From contig NZ_JAUYRI010000030.1 in the NCBI RefSeq assembly GCF_030696885.1, positions 1-36,061 on the forward strand: a stretch of DNA of 36,061 nucleotides, written 5' to 3'. How positions within the stretch are numbered: the first letter of the stretch is position 1; every line of letters starts with the position of its first letter. Shown one piece after another: positions 1 to 7,884 of this stretch. A model generated the notes under the pieces. That model searched no databases. It saw only the letters and a program-made list of their open reading frames with translations, and was not told where the DNA came from. The position numbers were made by a program, and so were the translations under genes. Source of the stretch: Thiobacillus sp. GTDB lineage: Bacteria; Pseudomonadota; Gammaproteobacteria; Burkholderiales; Thiobacillaceae.

Positions 1-1782
1 TGCCCAGCCGCCGCCGCTCTGGCCGATGCAGCCGCACATCTTCAGCAGGTGGATGACGCCACGGTTGTTCATGTCGGCGTGGTACCTGTGGTTCATGGCC
101 GCACCAATGATGACCATGGACTTGCCGTGTGTCTTGTCGGCGTTGTCGGCAAACTGCCGCGCCACGGTGATGACCTGGTCGCGCGGCACACCGGTGATCT
201 GCTCTTGCCAGGCTGGGGTGTAGGGCGCGTTGTCGTCGAAGTTCTTCGCACCCGAACCCAGCCCACGGTCAATGCCGTACTGCGCCACCTGCAGGTCGAA
301 CACGGTGGCCACCATGGCGTGGCGCTCTTCGCCGGCCTTGCCCAGGCGCAGGCGCACCGCAGGCACCTTGGCGTGGTTGACCTCGCCGGTGCCCACGTTC
401 TCGGTGAAGTGGGGCGTGACGTTGCCGCCGAAATACGGGAAGCCCACGTCCACCACCTCGTGGTCCTGTGCGCCGTCTTCCAGCACAGAGAGCTTGAGCT
501 TGACGTCGCCGTTGTGGCGCGCTTCCTTGGATTCGAGGTTCCACTTGCCCACGTCGGCGCGGCCTTCCGAGCCCCAGCGGAAGCCGATGGAGCCGTTGGG
601 CAACACGGCGCGGCCCTCGGTGTCAAAGCCGACGGTTTTCCACTCGGGGTTGTTGTCCTGCCCCAGCTTGCCGTTGAAGTCGCTGGCGCGCAGGTAGCGG
701 TCGGGCACCATGGTCTTGCGGCCGTCGGGCAGGGTGTGCTCTTTGAGCATCACCAGCAGCGGCAGATCGGTGTAGCGGCGCGCGTAGTCGTCGAAGTAGC
801 TGGAGCGCTGCTTGCCTTCGGGGAAGTAGAACTCCTTGAGCACCACGTGGCCCATGGCCATGGCCAGTGCAGCGTCGGTGCCCTGCTTGGGGTGCAGCCA
901 GAGGTCGGCCAGCTTGGCTACCTCGGAGTAGTCGGGCGTGACGGCCACCGTCTTGGTGCCCTTGTAGCGCACCTCGGTGAAGAAGTGGGCATCGGGCGTG
1001 CGCGTCTGCGGCACGTTGGAGCCCCAGGCGATGATGAAGCTGCTGTTGTACCAATCGGCCGATTCGGGCACGTCGGTCTGCTCGCCCCAGATCTGCGGGC
1101 TGGCCGGCGGCAGGTCGCAGTACCAGTCGTAAAAGCTCATGCACACGCCACCCAGCAAGCTCAGGTAGCGGCTGCCGGCGGCGTAGCTGACCATGCTCAT
1201 GGCCGGGATGGGCGAGAAGCCGATGATGCGGTCGGGCCCGTGCTTTTTGATGGTGTAGACGTTGGCGCTGGCGATCAGCTGGTTGACCTCGTCCCACGTG
1301 CTGCGCACGAAACCGCCCATGCCACGCACCTGCTGGTAGTCGCGGCGTGCGGCGTCATCGTCGGCAATCAGGGCCCAGGCGTCCACGGGGGTCTTGGCCA
1401 CCTTGAGGGCGGCGCGCCAGCGTTCCAGCAGGCGGCCGCGCACCATGGGGTACTTGACCCGGTTGGCGGAATACAGGTACCAGCTGTAGCTGGCCCCGCG
1501 CGCGCAGCCGCGCGGCTCATGGTTGGGCATGTCCCAGCGGGTGCGCGGGTAGTCGGTCTGCTGGGTTTCCCAGGTGACGATGCCGCCCTTGACATAAATC
1601 TTCCAGCTGCAGGAGCCGGTGCAGTTGACGCCGTGGGTGCTGCGCACGATCTTGTCGTGCGCCCAGCGGTTGCGGTAGGCGTCTTCCCAGGTGCGGTCTT
1701 CGGCGCTGGTCTGGCCGTGTCCACCTGCAAAGCTTTCCTTGGGCAGGTTGAAATGGGTCAAACGGTCGAGAAAGTGACTCAT
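1..1782 (-). CDS. narG: Respiratory nitrate reductase alpha subunit NarG (N-terminal 594 codons; runs off the left edge)
   Basis: NarG is the catalytic Mo-bisMGD subunit of the membrane-bound cytoplasmic nitrate reductase, reducing nitrate to nitrite with electrons passed from quinol through NarI and NarH. The visible part carries the FS0 iron-sulfur ligands His50, Cys54, Cys58 and Cys93 in the H-x3-C-x3-C context THGVNCTGSCSW. It also has the segment YDWYCDLPPASPQ, which holds the family's molybdenum-ligating aspartate, and the stretch NPEWKTV typical of NarG. The start is the ATG at 1782, preceded by GGAG seven bases upstream; the product begins MSHFLDRLTHF as in other NarG proteins. It lies 223 bp downstream of narK2 on the same strand, so it is probably transcribed with narK1-narK2. 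narHJI are expected beyond the window. No frameshift or stop is visible in the part present. Confidence 0.97.
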   Translation of the reverse strand, partial: MSHFLDRLTHFNLPKESFAGGHGQTSAEDRTWEDAYRNRWAHDKIVRSTHGVNCTGSCSWKIYVKGGIVTWETQQTDYPRTRWDMPNHEPRGCARGASYSWYLYSANRVKYPMVRGRLLERWRAALKVAKTPVDAWALIADDDAARRDYQQVRGMGGFVRSTWDEVNQLIASANVYTIKKHGPDRIIGFSPIPAMSMVSYAAGSRYLSLLGGVCMSFYDWYCDLPPASPQIWGEQTDVPESADWYNSSFIIAWGSNVPQTRTPDAHFFTEVRYKGTKTVAVTPDYSEVAKLADLWLHPKQGTDAALAMAMGHVVLKEFYFPEGKQRSSYFDDYARRYTDLPLLVMLKEHTLPDGRKTMVPDRYLRASDFNGKLGQDNNPEWKTVGFDTEGRAVLPNGSIGFRWGSEGRADVGKWNLESKEARHNGDVKLKLSVLEDGAQDHEVVDVGFPYFGGNVTPHFTENVGTGEVNHAKVPAVRLRLGKAGEERHAMVATVFDLQVAQYGIDRGLGSGAKNFDDNAPYTPAWQEQITGVPRDQVITVARQFADNADKTHGKSMVIIGAAMNHRYHADMNNRGVIHLLKMCGCIGQSGGGWA

Positions 1783-1888
1783 GTGATGCTCCGGTTAGAT
1801 GGTGTTGCAACGGGCATGTCTGTTGCTTTTTCGGTGCTTTGGTGTGGCTGCTTTTGTGGGGGCCGAGGGCAGCGGGGCAAACGGTTCC

Positions 1889-1970
1889 GGTGGTGTGGCG
1901 CTCCGCTCCGGTAGGTAAAGGAGGAGCCCGAAGGGCGGGGGACACGGACGGAACGGAGCGCCACACCGCC
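1889..1970. repeat. Long imperfect inverted repeat in the narK2-narG spacer
   Basis: Two arms of about 22 bases, 1889-1910 and 1949-1970, are complementary with two mismatches. The core arm GGTGTGGCGCTCCG at 1892-1905 pairs exactly with 1954-1967. The loop of about 38 bases is GC-rich and contains a small inner hairpin (GCCCGAAGGGC). There is no T-run on the narG sense strand, so it does not look like a classic terminator. It could be a REP/MITE-like element or an RNA stem that separates narK2 and narG message stability. The rest of the 223-bp spacer holds only the narG ribosome-binding site. Confidence 0.7.
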
Positions 1971-2005
1971 CTGAGTCCGGCACAAAAAGCGGCACATAAC
2001 GGGCT

Positions 2006-3616
2006 TCATGGGTTCCTGATCTCCGCGCCCGAGCGCAGGTAGAACCACCAGTTCAGCACCAGGCACACGGCATAAAAGGCGGCAAAGCCGTACATGGCAA
2101 TTTGGGGCGTGCCAGCCTTGATCTGGGCGCCGATGACCACCGGGGCCACGAAGGCGCCGTAGGCGGCGATGGCCGAGGTCCAGCCCAGCACGGGGCCGGC
2201 CTGCTGGCGGTCGAAGATGACGCCGATGGTGCGGAAGGTGGAGCCGTTGCCGATGCCGCTGGCAAAAAACAGCAGCAGGAACAGGCCCAGGAACATGGGG
2301 AAGTAGGTCTCGGGTGTGGCCGAGCCGTAGGCTTGCATCATCACGTAGCCCACCGCCACCGAGGCCAGCACCATCACCGCCGAGATGACCTGGGTGACGA
2401 TGGAGCCGCCCAGCTTGTCGGAAATCCAGCCGCCGATGGGCCGCACGGCCGCACCGATGAAGGGGCCCATCCAGGCGTAGGTCAGGGCCGAAGGCGCGTT
2501 GGGGTTTTTCAGCGTGTGCTGCATCACGCCCGCCGCATCGGGCACGTGGCTGATGCCGAAGATGACGGTGATGGCCAGGGGCAGCGCCATCGAGAAGCCG
2601 ATGAAGGAACCGAAGGTGACCAGATACAGCGCAGTCATCGACCAGGTGTGCTTGTTGCTGAAGATCGCGAACTGCTTGCTGATGTTCTCCTTCATCGCCC
2701 CGATCGCGGCCACCTTCATGATCAGCAGCGTGCTGGCGATGATCAGCGGCATCGCCACCCACATGTTGAGCAGGCCGAGGCCGGTGGGGGCGGGCAGGTA
2801 GAGATAGAGGCCGACGATGGCGGGGATGAAGGCAAGGGTGTAGAGCCAGGTGACCTTGAGGAAGGCAAGCAGCGTGCTGCCCAAGGCGGGCGTCACCGGT
2901 AGCAGGTTGTTCATGCCGAACCAGGCGAGGATCGCCAGCGGCACCAGCGACAGTACCCAGGCGAAGCCGGCATTCTGGATGTAGGTTTCGGTGCCGGCGG
3001 TGATCTTGCCGAGGATCCAGCCGCTGTCCTTGATCAGCGTCATCGAGTCGCCGCCGAGCGCGCCGAACACGCTGACCGTCATCACCAGCGGGATGATGAT
3101 CTGCATGCTGGTGACACCGAAGTTGCCGAGCCCGGCATTGATGCCCAGCGCGGTGCCCTGCAGCCGCTTAGGGAAGAAGGTGCTGATGTTGGACATCGAG
3201 CTGGCGAAGTTGCCGCCGCCGACGCCCGACCACAGCGCCATCAGCTGGAAGCTCCACAGCGGCCAGTCGGGATGCTGCAGCACGATGCCGGTACCGATCG
3301 CGGGCGCCAGCAGCATGGCCGTGGTGAGGAAAATGACGTTGCGGCCGCCGGCAATCCGGATGAAGAAGGAGGAGGGGATCCGCATCGTCGCGCCAGCCAG
3401 TCCGGATATGGCGGTCAGCGTGAACAGCTCGTCCTTGGTAAACGGGAAGCCCAGGTTGGACATCTGCACCGTGATGATTCCCCACATCAGCCAGACGGCG
3501 AAGCCGCACAGCAGGGCCGGCACCGAAATCCACAGATTGCGGTAGGCGATCTTCTTGCCGGTCGTTTCCCAGAAGGTGGGATCTTCCGGGTTCCATTCCT
3601 TGATGTTGGTGGACAT
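2006..3616 (-). CDS. narK2: NarK2-type nitrate/nitrite transporter (major facilitator)
   Basis: This is an inner-membrane MFS transporter of 536 residues, of the longer NarK2 kind usually assigned to nitrate/nitrite exchange. The nitrate-porter signature is clear: GVGGGNFASSMSNIS followed by FFPKRLQGTALGINAGLG. A second conserved block, GSFIGFSMALPL, lies in the C-terminal half. Many hydrophobic segments span the protein, with an extra loop near the middle that accounts for its length. The start is the ATG at 3616 (MSTNIKEWNPEDPTFW), 29 bp downstream of the narK1 stop. In many relatives narK1 and narK2 are fused; here each has its own start and stop. The reading frame continues open upstream to 4999, but that part is an antisense shadow of narK1. 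Nitrite export during denitrification is the likely role, by family and position. Confidence 0.93.
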   Translation of the reverse strand: MSTNIKEWNPEDPTFWETTGKKIAYRNLWISVPALLCGFAVWLMWGIITVQMSNLGFPFTKDELFTLTAISGLAGATMRIPSSFFIRIAGGRNVIFLTTAMLLAPAIGTGIVLQHPDWPLWSFQLMALWSGVGGGNFASSMSNISTFFPKRLQGTALGINAGLGNFGVTSMQIIIPLVMTVSVFGALGGDSMTLIKDSGWILGKITAGTETYIQNAGFAWVLSLVPLAILAWFGMNNLLPVTPALGSTLLAFLKVTWLYTLAFIPAIVGLYLYLPAPTGLGLLNMWVAMPLIIASTLLIMKVAAIGAMKENISKQFAIFSNKHTWSMTALYLVTFGSFIGFSMALPLAITVIFGISHVPDAAGVMQHTLKNPNAPSALTYAWMGPFIGAAVRPIGGWISDKLGGSIVTQVISAVMVLASVAVGYVMMQAYGSATPETYFPMFLGLFLLLFFASGIGNGSTFRTIGVIFDRQQAGPVLGWTSAIAAYGAFVAPVVIGAQIKAGTPQIAMYGFAAFYAVCLVLNWWFYLRSGAEIRNP

Positions 3617-3645
3617 GTCGCGCTCCTGGCTGGGATGATCGGGGC

Positions 3646-4899
3646 TTATTTGAGGGTGCCGGCAGCAGCCGTTCGGATGACCGGCACCTTGCGCACTTCG
3701 GTCAGGTACATCCAGATCAGCGAGACCCAGGTGATGCCGTACATCAGCATGAAGATGCCGCTGTTGATGCCGGTGAGGTCGACGATCGCGCCGAACATGA
3801 TCGGCAGGACGAAGCCGCCGAGGCCGCCGACCAGGCCGACGATGCCGGAAATGACGCCGATGTTGTCGGGGTATTCGTCGGAGATGTACTTGAACACGCT
3901 GGCCTTGCCGAAGCCCCAGGCGATGCCGACGACGAACAGCAGGGCGGTGAACATCCAGACGTTGAGCCCGAGGTGCAGCGACATCGGCCCCTTGGTGGTC
4001 TGCACGACCATCTCGGTCTGCGGATACGACAGCAGGAACAGGGCGACCCAGGACACCCACATCACCCACCAGGTCATCCTGTGAGCGCCGAACTTGTCGG
4101 ACAGCCAGCCACCCATCGCGCGGATGATGCCGGACGGCAGCACGAAGATGGCGGCCAGCAGCGCGGCGGTCTGCATGCCGAATCCGTACTCGGTGATGTA
4201 GTACTTGGTCATCCACAGGCTCAGCGCGACGTAGCCGCCGAACACGATCGAGTAGTACTGGCACAGCTTCCACACGTTGGGGTCCTTCAGGGCGGCGAGC
4301 TGCTCCCGCATGGTGATCTTGCTCGACACATGGTGTGCGGTATCGGTGTAAGTGAAGATCCAGAACAGGATGGCCATGATCAGCATGGCGACGGCGTACA
4401 CCTTCGGCACCGCCTGCCAGCCATACGCCACCACCAGTGCCGGCGCGATGAACTTGGTCACTGCCGCACCGGCGTTGCCAGCGCCGAAGATGCCCATGGC
4501 AAATCCCTGGCGCTTCTTGGGAAACCAGCGCGCGACGTAGGAGATGCCGACCGAGAACGAGCCGCCGGCCACGCCGACGAAGAGGCCGAGCACCAGGAAG
4601 TGCCAATACGCGGTGGCGTGGCTGATCAGGTAGATCGGGATCACGGTCGACAGCATCAGCACGAAGAACACGATGCGGCCACCGACCTTGTCGGTCAGCA
4701 TGCCGAGCGGCAGGCGGATCAGCGAACCGGTGAGGATGGGGGTGGCGGCCAGCAGGCCGAACTGGGTTTCGTTCAGCCCGAGATTGGTCTTGATCGGGAT
4801 GCCGATAATGGAGAACATCACCCACACGGCAAAGCACGTGGTGAACGCCAGCGTGCTCAGGGACAGTACGGAAATCTGCTTCTGGGTCTGGGTGGCCAT
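3646..4899 (-). CDS. narK1: NarK1-type nitrate transporter (major facilitator)
   Basis: This is a 417-residue MFS protein of the NarK1 type, generally regarded as a proton-linked nitrate importer. The two nitrate-porter signature regions are visible: GVAGGSFSVGISYVARWFPKKRQG with MGIFGAGNAGAA in the first half, and GIVGLVGGLGGFVLPIMFG in the second. Length and the approximately 12 hydrophobic segments fit the family. The ATG at 4899 is preceded by a good ribosome-binding site (AAGGACG), and the protein begins MATQTQKQISVLSLSTLAFTT. It is the first gene of the minus-strand nar cluster and diverges from narX. The 248-bp intergenic region upstream contains a NarL-type site, so nitrate control by the adjacent NarXL is likely. 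Confidence 0.93.
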   Translation of the reverse strand: MATQTQKQISVLSLSTLAFTTCFAVWVMFSIIGIPIKTNLGLNETQFGLLAATPILTGSLIRLPLGMLTDKVGGRIVFFVLMLSTVIPIYLISHATAYWHFLVLGLFVGVAGGSFSVGISYVARWFPKKRQGFAMGIFGAGNAGAAVTKFIAPALVVAYGWQAVPKVYAVAMLIMAILFWIFTYTDTAHHVSSKITMREQLAALKDPNVWKLCQYYSIVFGGYVALSLWMTKYYITEYGFGMQTAALLAAIFVLPSGIIRAMGGWLSDKFGAHRMTWWVMWVSWVALFLLSYPQTEMVVQTTKGPMSLHLGLNVWMFTALLFVVGIAWGFGKASVFKYISDEYPDNIGVISGIVGLVGGLGGFVLPIMFGAIVDLTGINSGIFMLMYGITWVSLIWMYLTEVRKVPVIRTAAAGTLK

Positions 4900-5003
4900 G
4901 ATGCGTCCTTTTCCGGTAAATCGGGACCTTCTTATCTGAAATCTGGCTCAAGTGTATGCCCCTGAACCTAGATGAAAAGGGTGCGGATTCCAGCCCCAAA
5001 CCG

Positions 5004-5034
5004 CCCCACTACCTCCAAATGGGTAGTGGGGGTA
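5004..5034. promoter_or_regulatory. NarL/NarP-type 7-2-7 binding site in the narK1-narX divergent region
   Basis: The sequence TACCTCC-AA-ATGGGTA at 5010-5025 is two inverted heptamers with a 2-bp spacer, the arrangement bound by NarL and NarP (consensus TACYYMT). The right half matches perfectly and the left differs only in its last base. The site sits inside a perfect 10-bp inverted repeat (CCCCACTACC at 5004-5013 with its complement at 5022-5031). A further near-consensus heptamer (TACCCCC on the minus strand) lies at 5028-5034 and another at 5107-5113. The site is about 118 bp upstream of the narK1 start and 123 bp upstream of the narX start, so it could serve either or both. I see only a poor FNR-like sequence nearby. 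Confidence 0.7.
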
Positions 5035-5120
5035 GTGACTTAACCATTTGTTCTGGAGCGGGATTCTTGTACCGTAGTACGGACGGACCAGCCGGTTCGA
5101 CCTGTTGGGGGTATCCCTTC

Positions 5121-5143
5121 ATAGCCGGGGGATAGCCGGGGGG
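5121..5143 (+). repeat. 11-bp tandem duplication covering the narX ribosome-binding region
   Basis: ATAGCCGGGGG at 5121-5131 is repeated immediately at 5132-5142, and the second copy runs into an extra G just before the narX ATG at 5148. The only Shine-Dalgarno-like sequence for narX is the G-run of this repeat, so copy number could affect narX translation. Confidence 0.65.
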
Positions 5144-5147
5144 TGGC

Positions 5148-7040
5148 ATGAAAGCGAAACGCGGATTCCTGCAGCACTCACTGCTGCTCAAGCTGGGCGG
5201 CGCGCTGGCGCTGATCGCCAGCTTTGCCATTCTCGGCATGGCCAGCTCAGGCATCATTGCCGAATCAATCCAGGGCAGCGGCGAAGCGATCAACCTGACC
5301 GGCAGCCTGCGCATGCAGACCTACCAGATGGCCAGCCTGTCGCTGACGGCGCGACTGTCCGACAGCGGCGATGCGTCCACTCGCCTGCGCCAGGCGATCG
5401 ACCGCTTCGAGACCAACCTCACCGATGCACGCATCACCGCGTTGATGCCGACGCAAACCGAGACCGCGCTTTCACAAAGCTATGCCAGGGTGTTGCACGA
5501 CTGGCAGACGCGGGTGAAACCGCGCTTTCTCGCAGAAGCGGCCGGCCTGCCCGCCCCGGCCGGCAGTCTGCCGCTGATCAATGACGTCACGCTGTTCGTC
5601 GACGACATCCATGCGCTGGTCAAGCAGATCGAGCAGGACACCGAGGCGAAAATCCGGGTGCTGCGCATGGTGCTGGGCGCCGCGCTCTTGATGACGCTGC
5701 TGGTGGGTGCGCTGACGCTTTATCTCGCGCGCAACGACCTGGTCCTGCCGCTGCGCGATCTGCTGTCGTTTGCCGCCAACGTCGGCCGCGGCAACCTCGC
5801 GGTGCGCACCGAGCACACCGGCTCCGACGAGCTGGGGCGGCTCGGCCAGGCCTTCAACCTGATGGCGGAAGATCTCTCCAAGCTGTACCAGAATCTGGAA
5901 ACGCGGGTGGAGGAGAAAACCGCCGAACTCACCATCGCCAACCGCTCGCTCGAACTGCTGTATCACTCGATCGCGCGGCTTTACAACGGACCGGTGGCGC
6001 CGGACACCTACGCCATTCTGCTGAACGATCTGGAAAACGTGCTGGGCGTGGGTCACGGGCTAGCCTGCCTGGTGGAAGCCGGCGAGACGCGGGCGCGGGT
6101 GATTGCGAGCACGGTGCGCCCACAGCAGGGTGACGCCGATCTGTGCGGCCTGATGAGTTGTGCCGAATGCCTGGCCCACCAGGACCTGGCGGTGCATCCG
6201 CTGCAGGACGGACGGCGCGTGCTGTCGCTGCCCTTGAAGGACACCGAACACCACTACGGCGTGCTGCAGCTGGAAATGCCGCCGGGCAAGGAGCTGGCGC
6301 AGTGGCAGGTGCAACTGCTGGAAGCGCTGTCGCGCCACGTCGGCATCGCCATCGGCACCGCGCGGCGCACCGAACAGAGCCGCCGGCTGTCGCTGCTGGA
6401 AGAGCGCGCCGCGCTGGCCCGCGACCTGCACGATTCGCTGGCGCAGTCGCTCGCCTACATGAAGATCCAGGTCAGCCGCCTGAAGCCGCTGGTCGACCGT
6501 GCGGACGCCGGCGCGGAAGCGGCCGAGGTGCTGGCCGAGCTGCGCGAAGGCCTGAACAGCGCCTATCGCCAGCTGCGCGAACTGTTGACCACCTTCCGCC
6601 TGCGCATCGAGGGCGAAGGCCTGGCCGCCGCCCTGCACACCACGGTGGCCGAGTTTTCCGGCCGCGGCGGCATCCCGGTCACGCTCGACGTGCACCTGGC
6701 CGGCTGCACGCTCAGCGCCAACGAGGAAATCCACGCGCTGCAGATCATTCGCGAAGCGCTGTCCAACGTGCTCAACCACGCGCGGGCGCACAAGGCCGAG
6801 GTCCGGGTGGTCTGCAACGGCGACGGCTCGGTGTCGGCCAGTGTCACCGACGACGGCCACGGCATCCATCAGGCCGCCGGCGCGCATCATTACGGCATGT
6901 CCATCATGGACGAGCGGGCAAAAAATCTGGGCGGCCGGCTGACGGTCGAGAACCTGCCCACGCTCGGCACCCGTGTGACCCTGCATTTCATGCCCGGCCC
7001 CAGGCATGACCAACCCATCCCGATCCACCCTGTGAGCTGA
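5148..7040 (+). CDS. narX: Nitrate/nitrite sensor histidine kinase NarX-like
   Basis: This 630-residue membrane sensor kinase phosphorylates NarL in response to nitrate or nitrite. It has a first membrane segment (about 13-38) and then a periplasmic domain beginning with the P-box EAINLTGSLRMQTYQM (about 46-61), the ligand-binding signature of NarX/NarQ. A second membrane segment (about 172-194) leads to a HAMP domain (about 195-245) and a short coiled coil. A central GAF-like module holds a cysteine cluster, Cys333-x4-Cys338-x2-Cys341. Next is a HisKA_3 domain with phospho-acceptor His428 in ARDLHDSLAQSL, and finally a HATPase domain (N box IIREALSNVLNHAR; G-box DDGHGI). The ATG at 5148 has only a G-rich upstream region as ribosome-binding site. 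The gene ends 5 bp before the narL ATG, so the pair is an operon. Confidence 0.93.
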   Translation: MKAKRGFLQHSLLLKLGGALALIASFAILGMASSGIIAESIQGSGEAINLTGSLRMQTYQMASLSLTARLSDSGDASTRLRQAIDRFETNLTDARITALMPTQTETALSQSYARVLHDWQTRVKPRFLAEAAGLPAPAGSLPLINDVTLFVDDIHALVKQIEQDTEAKIRVLRMVLGAALLMTLLVGALTLYLARNDLVLPLRDLLSFAANVGRGNLAVRTEHTGSDELGRLGQAFNLMAEDLSKLYQNLETRVEEKTAELTIANRSLELLYHSIARLYNGPVAPDTYAILLNDLENVLGVGHGLACLVEAGETRARVIASTVRPQQGDADLCGLMSCAECLAHQDLAVHPLQDGRRVLSLPLKDTEHHYGVLQLEMPPGKELAQWQVQLLEALSRHVGIAIGTARRTEQSRRLSLLEERAALARDLHDSLAQSLAYMKIQVSRLKPLVDRADAGAEAAEVLAELREGLNSAYRQLRELLTTFRLRIEGEGLAAALHTTVAEFSGRGGIPVTLDVHLAGCTLSANEEIHALQIIREALSNVLNHARAHKAEVRVVCNGDGSVSASVTDDGHGIHQAAGAHHYGMSIMDERAKNLGGRLTVENLPTLGTRVTLHFMPGPRHDQPIPIHPVS

Positions 7041-7045
7041 CCTTG

Positions 7046-7705
7046 ATGAATCCGACCGAACCCCAGCGCATCCTGATCGTCGACGACCACCCGCTGTTTC
7101 GCAAGGGCGTGATCCAGCTGATCCAGGCCGCGCCCGAATTCCGTTTCGTCGGCGAGGCGCCCAGCGGCCGGGAAGGCATCCAGCTCGCCCGCAGCCTGCA
7201 TCCCGACATGATCCTGCTCGATCTCAACATGAAAGACATGAACGGCGTCGAGGTGCTGAAGACGCTGAAGGACGACGGCCTCGATGCGCGCATCATCATG
7301 CTGACCGTGTCCGACCAGGCGGAAGACCTGATGGCCGCGCTGCAGGCTGGCGCCGACGGCTACCTGCTGAAGGACATGGAACCGGAAGAGCTGATGCAGC
7401 AACTGGTCGAGGCGGCGCACGGCAAGATCACCATCAGCGAAAGCCTGACGCAATTGCTGGTGGCTTCGCTGCGCGAGAAAAGCCGTCCCGTCAGTCTCGC
7501 CGAAGCCGCGCTGACCGAGCAGGAAAGCCGCATCCTCGACCACCTGATCGAGGGCAAGAGCAACAAGCTGATCGCCCGCGACATGGGCATCGCCGAAGGC
7601 ACGGTGAAAGTCCACGTCAAGCACCTGCTGAAAAAGCTCAACCTGCGCTCGCGGGTGGAAGCCGCGGTGTGGGCCGACCGCTGCCGGCGCCAGGCCAAGG
7701 CCTGA
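7046..7705 (+). CDS. narL: Nitrate/nitrite response regulator NarL
   Basis: This 219-residue two-domain response regulator is the partner of the preceding sensor kinase. The receiver domain has the acidic pair Asp13-Asp14 (LIVDDHPLFRKG), phospho-acceptor Asp59 (MILLDLNM) and the conserved Lys109 (YLLKDMEPEEL). The C-terminal LuxR/FixJ helix-turn-helix (about 150-205) reads LTEQESRILDHLIEGKSNK and then IARDMGIAEGTVKVHVKHLL, as in NarL. I chose the ATG at 7046; a TTG at 7043 directly precedes it in frame and would add one residue. narX and narL are essentially contiguous. Expected targets are the divergent nar operon through the 7-2-7 site at 5010-5025 and other denitrification genes. Confidence 0.93.
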   Translation: MNPTEPQRILIVDDHPLFRKGVIQLIQAAPEFRFVGEAPSGREGIQLARSLHPDMILLDLNMKDMNGVEVLKTLKDDGLDARIIMLTVSDQAEDLMAALQAGADGYLLKDMEPEELMQQLVEAAHGKITISESLTQLLVASLREKSRPVSLAEAALTEQESRILDHLIEGKSNKLIARDMGIAEGTVKVHVKHLLKKLNLRSRVEAAVWADRCRRQAKA

Positions 7706-7756
7706 ACTTGCTTTTTCGGTGTCTGCGCACTTCAATCAAACCGAAGCGCATCGAAG

Positions 7757-7774
7757 TGAGGAGCTGCCTCCTCA
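7757..7774. other. Small perfect stem-loop downstream of narL
   Basis: TGAGGAG at 7757-7763 and CTCCTCA at 7768-7774 form a 7-bp stem with a 4-base loop. No T-run follows, so termination is possible but not supported. The remaining spacer to 7884 is AT-richer than its surroundings and has a TATATT at 7791-7796 that could be a -10 element for the next gene. I found no clear -35. Confidence 0.4.
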
Positions 7775-7884
7775 TCTACTACTAAAGTTGTATATTGCTG
7801 CGCGTAAGCCTGTCATAAGGTAAACCCTGAATTCTCAGCCTATGAAAGGTTGAGCGCCCACCTAGCCGAAAAGGACGCGCAGAA

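Noticed and set aside
49..1914. A 621-codon open frame on the plus strand opposite narG
   Set aside because: It is the antisense shadow of narG in GC-rich DNA; the translation is valine/alanine/histidine-rich with no domain, while the minus strand encodes an unmistakable NarG.
4933..4952. An FNR/DNR site upstream of narK1
   Set aside because: Only one half (TTGAG on the minus strand) resembles the consensus; the other half does not, so it cannot be supported.
2006..4999. A 997-codon frame suggesting a NarK1-NarK2 fusion
   Set aside because: Only the last 536 codons encode NarK2; the first part is a different frame of narK1 and has no transporter features. The two genes are separate, with stop and start 29 bp apart.
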